Of a DNA stretch of 64,000 bases, positions 17,261 through 26,415 are shown piece after piece. This stretch comes from JAYZBC01 sp036339375 (lineage in GTDB: Bacteria > Pseudomonadota > Alphaproteobacteria > MPNO01 > UBA2964), in the NCBI GenBank assembly GCA_036339375.1, contig JAYZBC010000003.1, positions 8,527 through 72,526 of the forward strand, in the 5' to 3' direction. The notes under the pieces are model-generated. The model searched no databases and was not told the DNA's origin. It saw only the letters and a program-made list of their open reading frames with translations. The translations under genes and the position numbers were made by a program. How positions within the stretch are numbered: position 1 is the stretch's first letter; every line of letters begins with the position of its first letter.

Positions 17261-18126
17261 TTCTTTTCCTCGGACAAAATCAGCGGCACTGCGTAAGTAC
17301 CGGCTATTTTGGCAAAGGTTATTTCATCATCCAAACCCTTTAACTTAATAAAACGCTCATCCGTAATCTCAACAAATTCCTTAACTTCAATTAGAAACAG
17401 CAAGCGGCGGCTATCATTAGTTTCAAGGGGGACTGACACAATTGAAACCGGGGCAAACTTAGACTCTTCAAGTAAACCCACCATTCTTCCCTTACTGAAT
17501 GGCTCGAAGCATTCAATTAGAAGAAAACTATAATCGTCACCGGTTGATACAGGGGTTACTTTGGAAATTAATAATGCCTCCACAGAGTCGCCGCGTCCAT
17601 TACTACCCGGAAAAAATGGCAATCGGCCGCAAATTCTAACACTCTCTTCATCTTTTCTTCCGACAAGCGAAAGCCACCAGGCGTTTGCGCTTTCGTCCGG
17701 AATAGGGATTACACCGGCCATCGCGGTTTCGTCAGCAACTGCTTGAAGTACACCTCGTTCAGTTGCAAAACGATTTAGTGTTGCTTTTGTACCGAAATAA
17801 TCTCGTGCGATATCCCAATAACTTGGATCGTTTTTTTCAAAGACAGCAACCGAAAACTTAGCTTGAATTCCAACCAACCCAGAAATGAGTTCGCGCCAGA
17901 TTCTTAAAACCACACCACAAGACAATTCGCCTTTATGCCTAGCGGCTAGTCTTCGCAATACGTCCGCCTCTCGTCCAGGATGAAAAATTTCAGAGTCAGC
18001 TCTTTTCTTGACATCACGAATGCGTGCTACAACACTAGAGCGTTTCATAATCAGATTATGCAATCTTTCATCAATTTTATCGATCTCTTCTCTGAGATTT
18101 TGAAGGTTTATGTTACCATTGCCCAT
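17257..18126 (-). CDS. Chorismate mutase with a prephenate-dehydratase-like C-terminal region
   Basis: This 289-residue protein has a type II (AroQ) chorismate mutase domain in residues 1-90: LREEIDKIDERLHNLIMKRSS, later VLRRLAARHKGEL. It converts chorismate to prephenate. The rest resembles the effector-binding fold of prephenate dehydratase (KFSVAVFEKNDPSYW, AVADETAMAGVIPIPDE), but I see no TRF catalytic motif of active dehydratases. This two-part form is usual in alphaproteobacteria. ATG at 18126 is chosen because TGAGG lies about 7 bases ahead. First gene of the operon. Confidence 0.82.
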   Translation of the reverse strand: MGNGNINLQNLREEIDKIDERLHNLIMKRSSVVARIRDVKKRADSEIFHPGREADVLRRLAARHKGELSCGVVLRIWRELISGLVGIQAKFSVAVFEKNDPSYWDIARDYFGTKATLNRFATERGVLQAVADETAMAGVIPIPDESANAWWLSLVGRKDEESVRICGRLPFFPGSNGRGDSVEALLISKVTPVSTGDDYSFLLIECFEPFSKGRMVGLLEESKFAPVSIVSVPLETNDSRRLLFLIEVKEFVEITDERFIKLKGLDDEITFAKIAGTYAVPLILSEEKK

Positions 18127-18244
18127 AAGAGCCTCATACATCATATTTTCAGAACACTAGAAATTGGCTGCGAGTTTATAGCGCGGTGACGCTCCAACCA
18201 AAAGCAAAGAAATTAATAAAAAAATTTGCAAGAATGTAGCTACT

Positions 18245-18273
18245 TTGAAAATGTAACAAATTACAACTAGAAT
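18245..18273 (+). promoter_or_regulatory. Predicted metX promoter, very close to the start codon
   Basis: TTGAAA at 18245-18250 and TAGAAT at 18268-18273 are spaced by exactly 17 bases. The -10 element ends only 11 bases before the metX ATG at 18285, so the transcript would have a leader of roughly 5 bases or none. No Shine-Dalgarno sequence precedes that ATG, which fits a nearly leaderless mRNA. I see no SAM-II riboswitch signature here. Confidence 0.45.
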
Positions 18274-18284
18274 ACAGTTAGAAA

Positions 18285-19451
18285 ATGAAAGTACCTACCC
18301 AGTCGAACCACCGAATAACCAATGGCACTTTGCCAGGCCATGAAGTTGAATTGGGTAAAACCCATCCACTAGAACTCGACTGCGGTGTAACGCTAAATTC
18401 CTTCACAATTGCTTATCAAACCTACGGCAGACTGAATAAAGGAAAATCTAATGCTGTTCTTGTTTGCCACGCTCTTACTGGGGACCAATTTGCGGCAGAA
18501 AAACATCCTATTACTTCTAAATCGGGGTGGTGGGAAGTAATGATTGGGCCAAAAAGGGTTATTGATACCAACCGATTTTTCGTCATTTGTACAAATATCC
18601 TCGGTGGTTGTATGGGTACCACCGGTCCTGCCTCTATCAACAAAACAACTGGGGAAGTTTACGGTTTGGATTTTCCGGTAATTACTATCGGGGATATGGT
18701 TCGCGCCCAAAGAAGGTTAATTAATCATTTGGGAATTCGGCAATTGTTTTGTGTAATCGGTGGTTCGATGGGTGCAATGCAGGTTCTTGAATGGGCTTCG
18801 AAATATGGTGAACAAATCTTTTCGGCGGTTCCTATTGCAGGTGCAGCAAAACATTCGGCCCAAAATATTGCTTTTCACGAAGTAGGAAGACAAGCAATTA
18901 TGGCTGACCCAGACTGGTGCCAAGGCAACTATTTAAGTCAGAACAAAAGACCACGCAGGGGTTTGTCTGTCGCACGGATGGAAGCGCATATCACATACCT
19001 TTCAGAAACGGCCTTACACCGGAAGTTTGGGAGACGCCTTCAGAGTCGTAATGAGGTGACCTACGGATTTGATGCCGACTTTGAGGTTGAATCTTATCTC
19101 CGACATCAGGGAAGTACATTCGTAGAAAGGTTCGATGCAAATTCTTACCTCTATATTACACGGGCAATGGATTATTTTGACTTAGCAGCAGAGCATGGAG
19201 AAGTTTTAACAAATGCTTTTAAAAATACTAAAGTAAGATATTGCGTAGTTTCTTTTTCGAGCGACTGGCTTTATCCGACAGAAGAAAGCCGAATTATTGT
19301 TCAGGCTCTTAATGCAGTTGCAGCAAATGTAAGTTTTATTGAGATACAAACAGATAAAGGGCATGACGCTTTCCTTTTAGACGAGCCAGAATTACATAAA
19401 ACTTTGGCGGGCTTTATCAATGGGGCGGCTGCACAACATGGGCTCACATGA
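18285..19451 (+). CDS. metX: Homoserine O-acetyltransferase
   Basis: This 388-residue alpha/beta-hydrolase-fold enzyme acylates homoserine for methionine synthesis. The nucleophile is S161 in GGSMGAMQ. Other features are CHALTGDQFA, ILGGCMGTTGP and the C-terminal DKGHDAFLLDEPE with the catalytic histidine. Alphaproteobacterial MetX proteins may use acetyl- or succinyl-CoA, which cannot be told here. It overlaps metW by four bases (ATGA). Confidence 0.94.
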   Translation: MKVPTQSNHRITNGTLPGHEVELGKTHPLELDCGVTLNSFTIAYQTYGRLNKGKSNAVLVCHALTGDQFAAEKHPITSKSGWWEVMIGPKRVIDTNRFFVICTNILGGCMGTTGPASINKTTGEVYGLDFPVITIGDMVRAQRRLINHLGIRQLFCVIGGSMGAMQVLEWASKYGEQIFSAVPIAGAAKHSAQNIAFHEVGRQAIMADPDWCQGNYLSQNKRPRRGLSVARMEAHITYLSETALHRKFGRRLQSRNEVTYGFDADFEVESYLRHQGSTFVERFDANSYLYITRAMDYFDLAAEHGEVLTNAFKNTKVRYCVVSFSSDWLYPTEESRIIVQALNAVAANVSFIEIQTDKGHDAFLLDEPELHKTLAGFINGAAAQHGLT

Positions 19452-20083
19452 ATACTCTCTCTCCAAATCAAACTTGTACTCCCTTACGAAACGACCTCCG
19501 TTTGATCGCAGATTTAATTGAACCAAATACACGTGTCTTAGATGTTGGTTGTGGCGATGGTGCCCTCATTGCACACCTCTCCAACAAAAAAAGTGTAGAT
19601 GCTCGTGGAATCGAAATTAGCCAGGAAGGCGTGAATGCTTGTGTCGCTTTAGGACTATCTGTAATACAAGGCGATGCAGATACTGACCTAGTTACTTACC
19701 CAGAAAACGCCTTTGACTATGTTATTTTAGGGCAGACACTGCAGGCTACAAGAGACCCTAAAAAAGTAATACAAGCACTTCTTCGAATAGGGGAAAATGC
19801 TGTGGTTTCTTTTGTGAATTTTGGACATTGGCGTAATTTTATTTTGTTAGCATTTCAAGGCCGTATGCCTGTCCCACTCAAGACCGAATACCACTGGTTC
19901 AATAGTCCAGATATTCATCTTTGTACCATAAAAGATTTTGTTAATCTCTGCGATACTTTGGACCTCCAAATAAAAAAGTGTATATCTCTCAATCGTGATA
20001 ATAGTACTCGGAATATAAAAAGTAGAAGTCGGTTTGCAAATCTTTTCAGTGAGCAAGCCATATTCTTGTTAAAACAAAAATAA
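19448..20083 (+). CDS. metW: MetW methyltransferase-like protein
   Basis: This 211-residue class I SAM-fold protein has the binding loop VLDVGCGDGALIAHL near residues 31-45 and QTLQATRDP later. MetW is translated with MetX and is needed for its activity in several bacteria. The ATGA overlap with metX shows the same coupling here. Confidence 0.93.
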   Translation: MNTLSPNQTCTPLRNDLRLIADLIEPNTRVLDVGCGDGALIAHLSNKKSVDARGIEISQEGVNACVALGLSVIQGDADTDLVTYPENAFDYVILGQTLQATRDPKKVIQALLRIGENAVVSFVNFGHWRNFILLAFQGRMPVPLKTEYHWFNSPDIHLCTIKDFVNLCDTLDLQIKKCISLNRDNSTRNIKSRSRFANLFSEQAIFLLKQK

Positions 20084-20094
20084 ATTAAGTTTAC

Positions 20095-20829
20095 TTATAA
20101 AGTAGACCGGTTGGCTGGGGGCATGACAGTTACGTACGACTTTCTGCTAGGAAGGTTGGCCGTTTCTTTTGTTGCAGCATATATTTGCTTCCCAGCCTCT
20201 ACTATTAATACCCCCGAAAATGTTTGGTAACTCCGCTCTCCAATTTTTTCCCAAGCAGGCGCAGCAGCGATTATCATTCGTAATTGGCTAGGCGGTACAA
20301 AAAGAGCACGAGATGTCCTAACAGGTGTAAAAAATGTGTCTCGCAGTAAACGATTTAACTGTCGGGGTGTATAGGGATTCCCCTGACCAAACGGAGTCCG
20401 GTCCATTCGGGCCCAAATCCCGCGTCTATTAGGCACAACTAACAAAAGCCGACCCCCATCTGCCAATACGCGCCAAACTTCCCTAAGCATTGGACGCAAT
20501 TGTTCACTACATTCTAATCCGTGAACCAACAACGCACGATCAATTGAAACATCTGGTAAAGGAATTTCAGCTTCGTCGCAAACAGTAGCAAGCCCTGGGC
20601 CCTTTCCCGGCCAATGCAAAACACCCTGCCGAGCAGGCATAAAAGCTAAAACCCGCTGAGCTTCATCAAGAAAGGGGAAAAGGTATGGTGTAGCATATCC
20701 CAAGCCAAGAATGCTCTCGCCTTCACAATCAGCCCAAATTTTTCGCACTTGCTCACGAATAATACGGGCAGTCATTTGGCCTAAGCTTGTCCGATAAAAA
20801 TCTCTTAACTCAACGACATCATTCCACAT
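20095..20829 (-). CDS. SAM-dependent methyltransferase-like protein
   Basis: This 244-residue protein resembles class I methyltransferases (ILGLGYATPYLF, then LREVWRVLADGGRLLLVVPNR). The glycine-rich loop is altered from the usual DxGxGxG to LGLGYA, so binding of SAM is uncertain. It faces metW convergently with an 11-base gap and is divergent from glyoxalase II, an arrangement common in alphaproteobacteria. The substrate is unknown. Confidence 0.8.
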   Translation of the reverse strand: MWNDVVELRDFYRTSLGQMTARIIREQVRKIWADCEGESILGLGYATPYLFPFLDEAQRVLAFMPARQGVLHWPGKGPGLATVCDEAEIPLPDVSIDRALLVHGLECSEQLRPMLREVWRVLADGGRLLLVVPNRRGIWARMDRTPFGQGNPYTPRQLNRLLRDTFFTPVRTSRALFVPPSQLRMIIAAAPAWEKIGERSYQTFSGVLIVEAGKQIYAATKETANLPSRKSYVTVMPPANRSTL

Positions 20830-20939
20830 AAAGGCAGTCTACCATAAAAATTCTACCTTTGTTTTATACCATATGCTTGGCGCTTCACTCTTGGTTTGCT
20901 ATTTTAAATAAATACCAAAGAGCAATAAGGGTAAAAAAC

Positions 20940-21710
20940 ATGTCAATTCTACAAATTGAACAAATACCAACTCGGAAGGATAATTACGTTTACCTGGTCC
21001 AAGAAATGGGGCAAGGAATGGTAGCCGTGGTTGATCCTTCAGATGCCGAACCAGTGTTTGTAGCTTTGGAAAGTCTCGGATGGTCACTAACGCACATCAT
21101 AAACACCCACCATCATAATGATCACACAGGAGGTAATCTGGAACTAAAAGAGAAATTTAACTGCACAGTTGTTGGCCCCCTTGCAGATCACGACAGAATT
21201 GCAGGTATAGATATTGATGTTGGTGATGGAGATACATATAGATTTGGGGATGCCGTGGCTAAAGTTTACGATACCCCCGGTCACACGAGAGGACATATTG
21301 CCTACTGGTTTGAAGAAAGTAATGCACTATTCTGCGGAGATACGTTATTTGCTTTAGGGTGTGGCCGTGTTTTCGAAGGAACATATCAACAGATGTGGAA
21401 TTCTCTTGAAAAACTAAGAGGGCTCCCTGATGACACGTGGGTGTATTGTGCCCATGAATACACTCAAGCTAATGCAAACTTTGCAATAACTATTGAAGCA
21501 AATAATCAAACTCTTATTGACAGGGCCAAAGAAATTGACCTTTTAAGATCAAAAAATCAACGCACTGTACCTTCACTTCTGGGTTTAGAAAAAGAGACCA
21601 ATCCATTCCTTCGTGCGGATGTTGAATCGGTTGCTCAAGCTGTTGATTTATCCGGGTTAGACCCGGTTACAGTTTTCGCCGAAATTCGAACACGGAAAGA
21701 TAATTTTTAG
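20940..21710 (+). CDS. gloB: Hydroxyacylglutathione hydrolase (glyoxalase II)
   Basis: This 256-residue metallo-beta-lactamase-fold enzyme hydrolyses S-lactoylglutathione to lactate and glutathione. The metal motif H57-x-H59-x-D61-H62 is in THHHNDHTGG. DTPGHTRGHIAYW and FCGDTLFALGCGR carry further ligands, and the C-terminal substrate-binding half (NPFLRAD) is present. ATG at 20940 has AAGGG upstream. Confidence 0.93.
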   Translation: MSILQIEQIPTRKDNYVYLVQEMGQGMVAVVDPSDAEPVFVALESLGWSLTHIINTHHHNDHTGGNLELKEKFNCTVVGPLADHDRIAGIDIDVGDGDTYRFGDAVAKVYDTPGHTRGHIAYWFEESNALFCGDTLFALGCGRVFEGTYQQMWNSLEKLRGLPDDTWVYCAHEYTQANANFAITIEANNQTLIDRAKEIDLLRSKNQRTVPSLLGLEKETNPFLRADVESVAQAVDLSGLDPVTVFAEIRTRKDNF

Positions 21711-21723
21711 AAGATAAAGAAAT

Positions 21724-21746
21724 AAAAAAATTTAGGTGCCCCTAAA
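21724..21746 (-). terminator. Intrinsic terminator for the thiolase gene
   Basis: Read on the minus strand, a six-base stem (TTTAGG with CCTAAA, loop of four) at 21746-21731 is followed at once by seven T residues (21730-21724). It lies about 20 bases past the thiolase stop and fits a rho-independent terminator. It may also hinder transcripts coming from gloB. Confidence 0.6.
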
Positions 21747-21766
21747 AGAATATTTTTGTGGCATTT

Positions 21767-22948
21767 TCAATGTAAATCACGTTCTAAACACATAGCAATC
21801 CCCATTCCACCACCGATACAAAGGGTGGCCATACCTTTGGAGACATTACGTTTTTCCATTTCATGCAAAAGGGTAACGAGTACTCTCGTCCCAGAAGCTC
21901 CTATTGGATGACCCAACGCTATGGCACCACCATTAACATTTAAACGCTGGATATCCCAACCCAACTCTTTACCAACAACCAATGCTTGAGCTGCAAATGC
22001 TTCATTTGCTTCAATTAAATCTAAATCATCAATATTCCATCCTGCTTTTGCAAGCGCAGATTGACTCGCAGGAATTGGTCCGGTCCCCATGACTGAAGGG
22101 TCTACCCCTGCCTGAGCCCACGAAACAATACGCGCGAGTGACTTAATTTTTCGAGTTGCCGCCTCTTCCGCAGACATCAACACAACTGCTGCGGCACCAT
22201 CGTTTATCCCGGAAGAATTTCCAGCCGTTACAGAACCATTTTTTGAAAAAACAGGCTTTAAGGTCGCTAAAGTTTCCCTTGTTGTACCGTGTTTTGGAAA
22301 TTCGTCCTCAGTGATGTTAATCATCCCCTTTCTCGTTTTGACTGGTACAGAAACAATTTCATCCGAAAATCTCCCTGAGTTTTGGGCAGCTTCTGCTAAT
22401 TGTTGAGAACGAACCGCAAATTCATCTTGTTCTTCCCTACTAATTTGCCATTTTTCGGCGATATTTTCTGCCGTACAACCCATGTGGTAACCATTAAATG
22501 CATCCAAAAGTCCATCCTGGACCATTGTGTCCATGAGTTGGGTATGTCCCAATTTTTTCCCGTTTCTAATTTGAATACAATGTGGTGCCTGGCTCATACT
22601 TTCTTGTCCCCCTGCTACCACCACAGAAGCATCCCCACCACAAATCGCTTGATATCCCATCGCTACAGATTTAAGACCCGAACCGCAGAGCTGGTTTAAG
22701 CTAAAGGCAGGCACTTCTACCGGTAAGCCAGCCGAAAGCGCTGCCTGGCGAGCTGGGTTTTGACCAGCACCAGCAGTTAGAATTTGACCCAAAATAACTT
22801 CTGAAACTTCTTTTTTACGGAGGTTCGCACGATCTAAAACCGCACGTATGACAACCTCCCCTAATTTGGAGGCAGGCAAACCAGAGAATGCACCGTTTAA
22901 ATTCCCAACTGGGGTCCGGGCAGCACTAGCGACAACAATATCTGTCAT
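21767..22948 (-). CDS. phaA: Acetyl-CoA acetyltransferase (thiolase)
   Basis: This 393-residue thiolase condenses or cleaves acetoacetyl-CoA. The acyl-accepting cysteine is C88 in NQLCGSGLKSV. NVNGGAIALGHPIGASG carries the histidine, and the last cysteine is in GGGMGIAMCLE. The biosynthetic-type signature fits PhaA/AtoB. No phaB or phaC is adjacent, so it may serve ketone or fatty acid metabolism rather than polyhydroxybutyrate. It lies downstream of the propionyl/acetyl-CoA synthetase on the same strand. Confidence 0.92.
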   Translation of the reverse strand: MTDIVVASAARTPVGNLNGAFSGLPASKLGEVVIRAVLDRANLRKKEVSEVILGQILTAGAGQNPARQAALSAGLPVEVPAFSLNQLCGSGLKSVAMGYQAICGGDASVVVAGGQESMSQAPHCIQIRNGKKLGHTQLMDTMVQDGLLDAFNGYHMGCTAENIAEKWQISREEQDEFAVRSQQLAEAAQNSGRFSDEIVSVPVKTRKGMINITEDEFPKHGTTRETLATLKPVFSKNGSVTAGNSSGINDGAAAVVLMSAEEAATRKIKSLARIVSWAQAGVDPSVMGTGPIPASQSALAKAGWNIDDLDLIEANEAFAAQALVVGKELGWDIQRLNVNGGAIALGHPIGASGTRVLVTLLHEMEKRNVSKGMATLCIGGGMGIAMCLERDLH

Positions 22949-23073
22949 AGTATTAGCCTTTTCAAATGGTTTAATTTAATGTTTTTATTTATAACAAATT
23001 AACATTCGGCCAAACAGTTGAACCCAAAGGTAAAAAACCCCAAAAATCCTTTAAAGCCAAGTAACTCTCTAAG

Positions 23074-24969
23074 TTAACCACCCGCTAATCCAATGTCTTT
23101 TAGGGCGGCAGTAATTTCCTCGATGATGGTGGCGTCATCTATTGTAGCTGGTACAGTATAGGGGACTTCGTCAGCTATTTTTTGCATTGTTCCGCGCAAC
23201 ACTTTACCAGAACGAGTTTTTGGGAGCCGATTAACAATTGTTGCAGTTTTAAACGAAGCAACCGGGCCAATCTTTTCACGTACAAGCGCAACTACCTCTC
23301 GAATAATTACGGTATCTTCCCGGTTAACACCTGCGTTCAAAACTAGCAAACCGAGTGGTACTTGACCTTTGAGCGTGTCTGAAACACCTATTACAGCGGA
23401 CTCCGCTACATTGGGATGCTCAGCTATAACCTCTTCCATTGCACCCGTCGAAAGCCGGTGACCCGCAGTATTAATGATATCATCAGTTCGGGCCATTACA
23501 AAAACGTACCCATCTTCATCTATGTACCCAGCATCCGCCGTTTTATAAAAACCTGGATACTCTTCAAGATATGCTTCTTTATAACGCTGGTCGGCATTCC
23601 AAAGTGTCGGTAATGTCCCAGGAGGCAACGGGAGTTTTGCAACTAAAGCCCCAATTTGTCCGGCTTCAACTTCCTTGGCATCCTCATCCAAAACGGTCAA
23701 AGTCCAACCAGGAACTGGCTTGGTGGGTGAGCCATACTTAATTGGCAAATGTTCTAACCCGAGGCAGTTTGCGCAAATAGCCCAACCCGTTTCTGTTTGC
23801 CACCAATGATCAATAACTGGTACCCCTAAACAGCGTTCCGCCCACATTATTGTATCGGAATCGGATCGTTCCCCAGCAAGAAATAATGAGGTAAAGGCGG
23901 TAAGATCATAATTTTTGACAAGTTTTCCGTTGGGATCTTCCCGCTTTATTGCTCGAAAAGCAGTCGGCGCAGTAAACATTGTTTTTACCCTATGGTTAGC
24001 TATTACACGCCAAAAGGCACCTGCATCCGGCGTGCCTACCGGTTTTCCTTCAAATAGTATTGTTGTAGCTCCTGCTAGTAGGGGACCGTAAACAATGTAT
24101 GAATGACCTACAACCCAACCTATATCAGACGCAGCCCAATAAACATCACCCGGTTTAATGTTATAAATTGCCTCCATTGACCAATTAAGTGCAACAGCAT
24201 GTCCGCCATTATCCCGAACAATTCCTTTTGGTTCTCCTGTCGTTCCCGAAGTATACAAAATGTAAAGCGGATCAGTTGCCGCAACAGGTACACACTCATG
24301 GGGCATAGCTTTTGCCATGCTGTCGTTCCAATCGATATCGGAATCCCCCAATTCGCACACCAAAGCTTTACGCTGTACAATTATAATCCGATCAGGTTGG
24401 TGAGACGCTATTTCTAGAGCCCCTTCTAACAAAGGCTTATATTCAACTATGCGCCCCGGTTCTAATCCGCAGGACGCAGAAATTATCACTTTTGGTTTGG
24501 CGTCTTCTATCCGAACAGCTAATTCGTTTGAGGCAAAACCTCCAAATACAACTGAATGCACTGCCCCTAATCGAGCACAAGCTAACATAGCGATAACTGC
24601 TTCAGGGATCATGGGCATGTAAATAATTACCCTGTCACCTTTGACGACCCCTTCTTTTGCCAATACGCCAGCACATAGGGCAACAAGATCTCGGAGGTCA
24701 CTATAACTGTAAGTTTTAATATCGCCCGTCATCGCGCTATCAAAAATCAGTGCCTTTCGATCACCAAAACCTGCTTCTACGTGCCTATCAAGAGTGTTAA
24801 AGCAGGTGTTTAAGGTTCCACCGGAGAACCAGCGATAAAAAGGAACGTTGGAGGAATCAAGAACCTGTTTCCACTTCCTTTCCCAGTGGATCCCATTTGC
24901 AACCTCCGCCCAAAAATCTTCAGGATTTGCCTGCGCGTTTAAATAGGCTTTTTCAAATTCACTCGCCAT
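23074..24969 (-). CDS. prpE: Propionyl-CoA/acetyl-CoA synthetase
   Basis: This 631-residue AMP-forming ligase activates short-chain acids. It has the N-terminal Acs extension (residues 1-60, with WERKWKQVLD), the P-loop-like YTSGTTGEPKG, WWQTETGW, and the C-terminal KTRSGKVLRG whose lysine is the usual acetylation site. The length and the DNGGHAVALNWSM segment resemble PrpE/ACSS3 (propionate-preferring) more than classical Acs. It is divergent from the first DUF465 region and followed by thiolase. Confidence 0.88.
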   Translation of the reverse strand: MASEFEKAYLNAQANPEDFWAEVANGIHWERKWKQVLDSSNVPFYRWFSGGTLNTCFNTLDRHVEAGFGDRKALIFDSAMTGDIKTYSYSDLRDLVALCAGVLAKEGVVKGDRVIIYMPMIPEAVIAMLACARLGAVHSVVFGGFASNELAVRIEDAKPKVIISASCGLEPGRIVEYKPLLEGALEIASHQPDRIIIVQRKALVCELGDSDIDWNDSMAKAMPHECVPVAATDPLYILYTSGTTGEPKGIVRDNGGHAVALNWSMEAIYNIKPGDVYWAASDIGWVVGHSYIVYGPLLAGATTILFEGKPVGTPDAGAFWRVIANHRVKTMFTAPTAFRAIKREDPNGKLVKNYDLTAFTSLFLAGERSDSDTIMWAERCLGVPVIDHWWQTETGWAICANCLGLEHLPIKYGSPTKPVPGWTLTVLDEDAKEVEAGQIGALVAKLPLPPGTLPTLWNADQRYKEAYLEEYPGFYKTADAGYIDEDGYVFVMARTDDIINTAGHRLSTGAMEEVIAEHPNVAESAVIGVSDTLKGQVPLGLLVLNAGVNREDTVIIREVVALVREKIGPVASFKTATIVNRLPKTRSGKVLRGTMQKIADEVPYTVPATIDDATIIEEITAALKDIGLAGG

Positions 24970-25072
24970 GTACGTATCCCCGGTAAACTTGTCTCTTATT
25001 CAACCCCACATTAACTCAAAGGAATATTATAAAATGCAACAAGTTTGTACCCCATATAAATTTTTAAAAACC

Positions 25073-25240
25073 CTACAAAGATTCAAGGTTCATTATTTTA
25101 TCTTTAATTTGGAGTTTTTTCTTTTTGATGTCAGCAACCCTGTTCTGATTTGGGTGAGGACGGCTTAACTCGTTTTTCAGCTGGACTTCTAATTCAGCGT
25201 GTTGATCCTTAAAAGAATTTTTTAATTCTTCATTACTCAT
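25073..25240 (-). CDS. DUF465 (YdcH-family) small protein
   Basis: This 55-residue charged helical protein has the DUF465 pattern: EELKNSFKDQHAELEVQLKN, a proline-containing turn, then VADIKKKKLQIKDKI. ATG at 25240 has AGAGGGAAAA upstream. Function is unknown; members form short coiled coils. A second member lies 246 bases away on the other strand. Confidence 0.75.
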   Translation of the reverse strand: MSNEELKNSFKDQHAELEVQLKNELSRPHPNQNRVADIKKKKLQIKDKIMNLESL

Positions 25241-25486
25241 TTTTCCCTCTTAAGTGTTTTCAAAAACATTTCATTTTATGCACAGGAGTAATTAATAGCC
25301 AAGAACGAAACTGTTCAAAAAATATCCAAAAACTGCCATAATAAACTACTAAATTTATATTAGATTTTGTAATGATTCTGTATCTTCTTAAAAATGTATA
25401 ATGTTTCAAATGTTTTAAAAAAAATTATATTTTGGTGATGATCAATTCATTTTCTATTTAGTTTGCGGTTTTTCAGATTACCAGCC

Positions 25487-25687
25487 ATGCACAACCAAGG
25501 AACTCTAAAACGGCTTATTTCAGATTTAGAAATGGAACACCGTGATTTAGATAACGTTATTGAACAAATTACTAAAGAATTACCCTTCGACCAGTTGCAG
25601 GTGCAACGTCTAAAAAAAAGAAAGCTTTCATTAAAAGATCAGTTAATTCTTTTAAAGAGCCGAATCATTCCAGACACAATAGCATAA
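25487..25687 (+). CDS. DUF465 (YdcH-family) small protein, second copy
   Basis: This 66-residue protein has the two-helix DUF465 layout: LKRLISDLEMEHRDLDNVI followed by QVQRLKKRKLSLKDQLILLK. ATG at 25487 is favoured over an upstream in-frame start because it matches family length. It precedes purE by 187 bases, the common alphaproteobacterial order. The upstream stretch 25241-25486 is very AT-rich, and I see no further gene there. Confidence 0.75.
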   Translation: MHNQGTLKRLISDLEMEHRDLDNVIEQITKELPFDQLQVQRLKKRKLSLKDQLILLKSRIIPDTIA

Positions 25688-25874
25688 AATTTTATTTTAT
25701 TTTCCAAAATGGATCCAGTAAAAATGGGTGTGTCAAAGGAAAACAGTGTGCCTTTATTTATGGAAAATTTGGATATTTAAAATTCACCTTTTATAGTAAA
25801 TTAGACTACAACCCTAGGCATAAAAAGTTTTCAAGGTATTTTAGATATTAGTAAACGGTTTTGGAGAAAAATTG

Positions 25875-26393
25875 ATGATAAAAAACACATCCATTCAAAC
25901 AATAGATAAAAAAGGAGCGTTCCTTGTAGGTATTGTAATGGGCAGCCAATCAGACTGGGAAACAATGAAACACGCAGCTGTAACCCTTGAAAACCTTAAA
26001 ATTTCAAACAAAGTCGGAATTCATTCTGCGCATCGTACACCACACCGGCTGACAGAGTGGGTGATGCAACTCGAAAAAAGAGGAACAAAAGTTTTTATCG
26101 CTGGGGCAGGTATGGCTGCGGCTCTTCCAGGGGTTGTCGCCGCTATTACCACCAAACCAGTTTTAGGATGTCCGATGCAAACTAGTTTTATGGGGGGCTT
26201 GGATAGCTTGTTGTCAATGGTCCAAATGCCTGGCGGTATACCAGTTGGTGTTATGGCCGTGGGACGAGCAGGAGCAATAAATTCCGCCTTGCTTGCTGCA
26301 AGCATTTTGGGGCTAAGTGACCCAAAAATTGCTAGGTCCATAAAAAAATTTCGTGCCCAGCAAACTAAAGCCGTACCCCTAAAACCTAATTAG
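25875..26393 (+). CDS. purE: N5-carboxyaminoimidazole ribonucleotide mutase
   Basis: This 172-residue purine biosynthesis enzyme moves the carboxyl group of N5-CAIR to C4. GSQSDW (23-28) and SAHRTP (51-56, with the catalytic histidine) are class I signatures. ATG at 25875 has GGAGA about 8 bases before it. Class I PurE needs PurK to make its substrate, yet purK, normally next, is not here; coq9 follows on the opposite strand. Confidence 0.93.
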   Translation: MIKNTSIQTIDKKGAFLVGIVMGSQSDWETMKHAAVTLENLKISNKVGIHSAHRTPHRLTEWVMQLEKRGTKVFIAGAGMAAALPGVVAAITTKPVLGCPMQTSFMGGLDSLLSMVQMPGGIPVGVMAVGRAGAINSALLAASILGLSDPKIARSIKKFRAQQTKAVPLKPN

Positions 26394-26415
26394 ATAAAAG
26401 TACTACAAGGTCTGT

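Noticed and set aside
18127..18284. SAM-II or SAM/SAH riboswitch before metX
   Set aside because: The expected conserved core was not found by eye and the predicted promoter lies too close to the start codon to leave room for one.
20095..20829. Methyltransferase-like gene as ubiquinone methyltransferase UbiE/UbiG
   Set aside because: The SAM-binding loop departs from the consensus and the neighbourhood (metW, gloB) matches a separate alphaproteobacterial family of unknown function.
21767..22948. Thiolase as part of a polyhydroxybutyrate operon
   Set aside because: No phaB, phaC or phasin gene is adjacent; the neighbour is a propionyl/acetyl-CoA synthetase.
25709..25780. Short reading frame (about 23 codons) between the second DUF465 gene and purE
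   Set aside because: It has no recognisable domain, no strong ribosome-binding site and lies in AT-rich DNA; it is probably chance.
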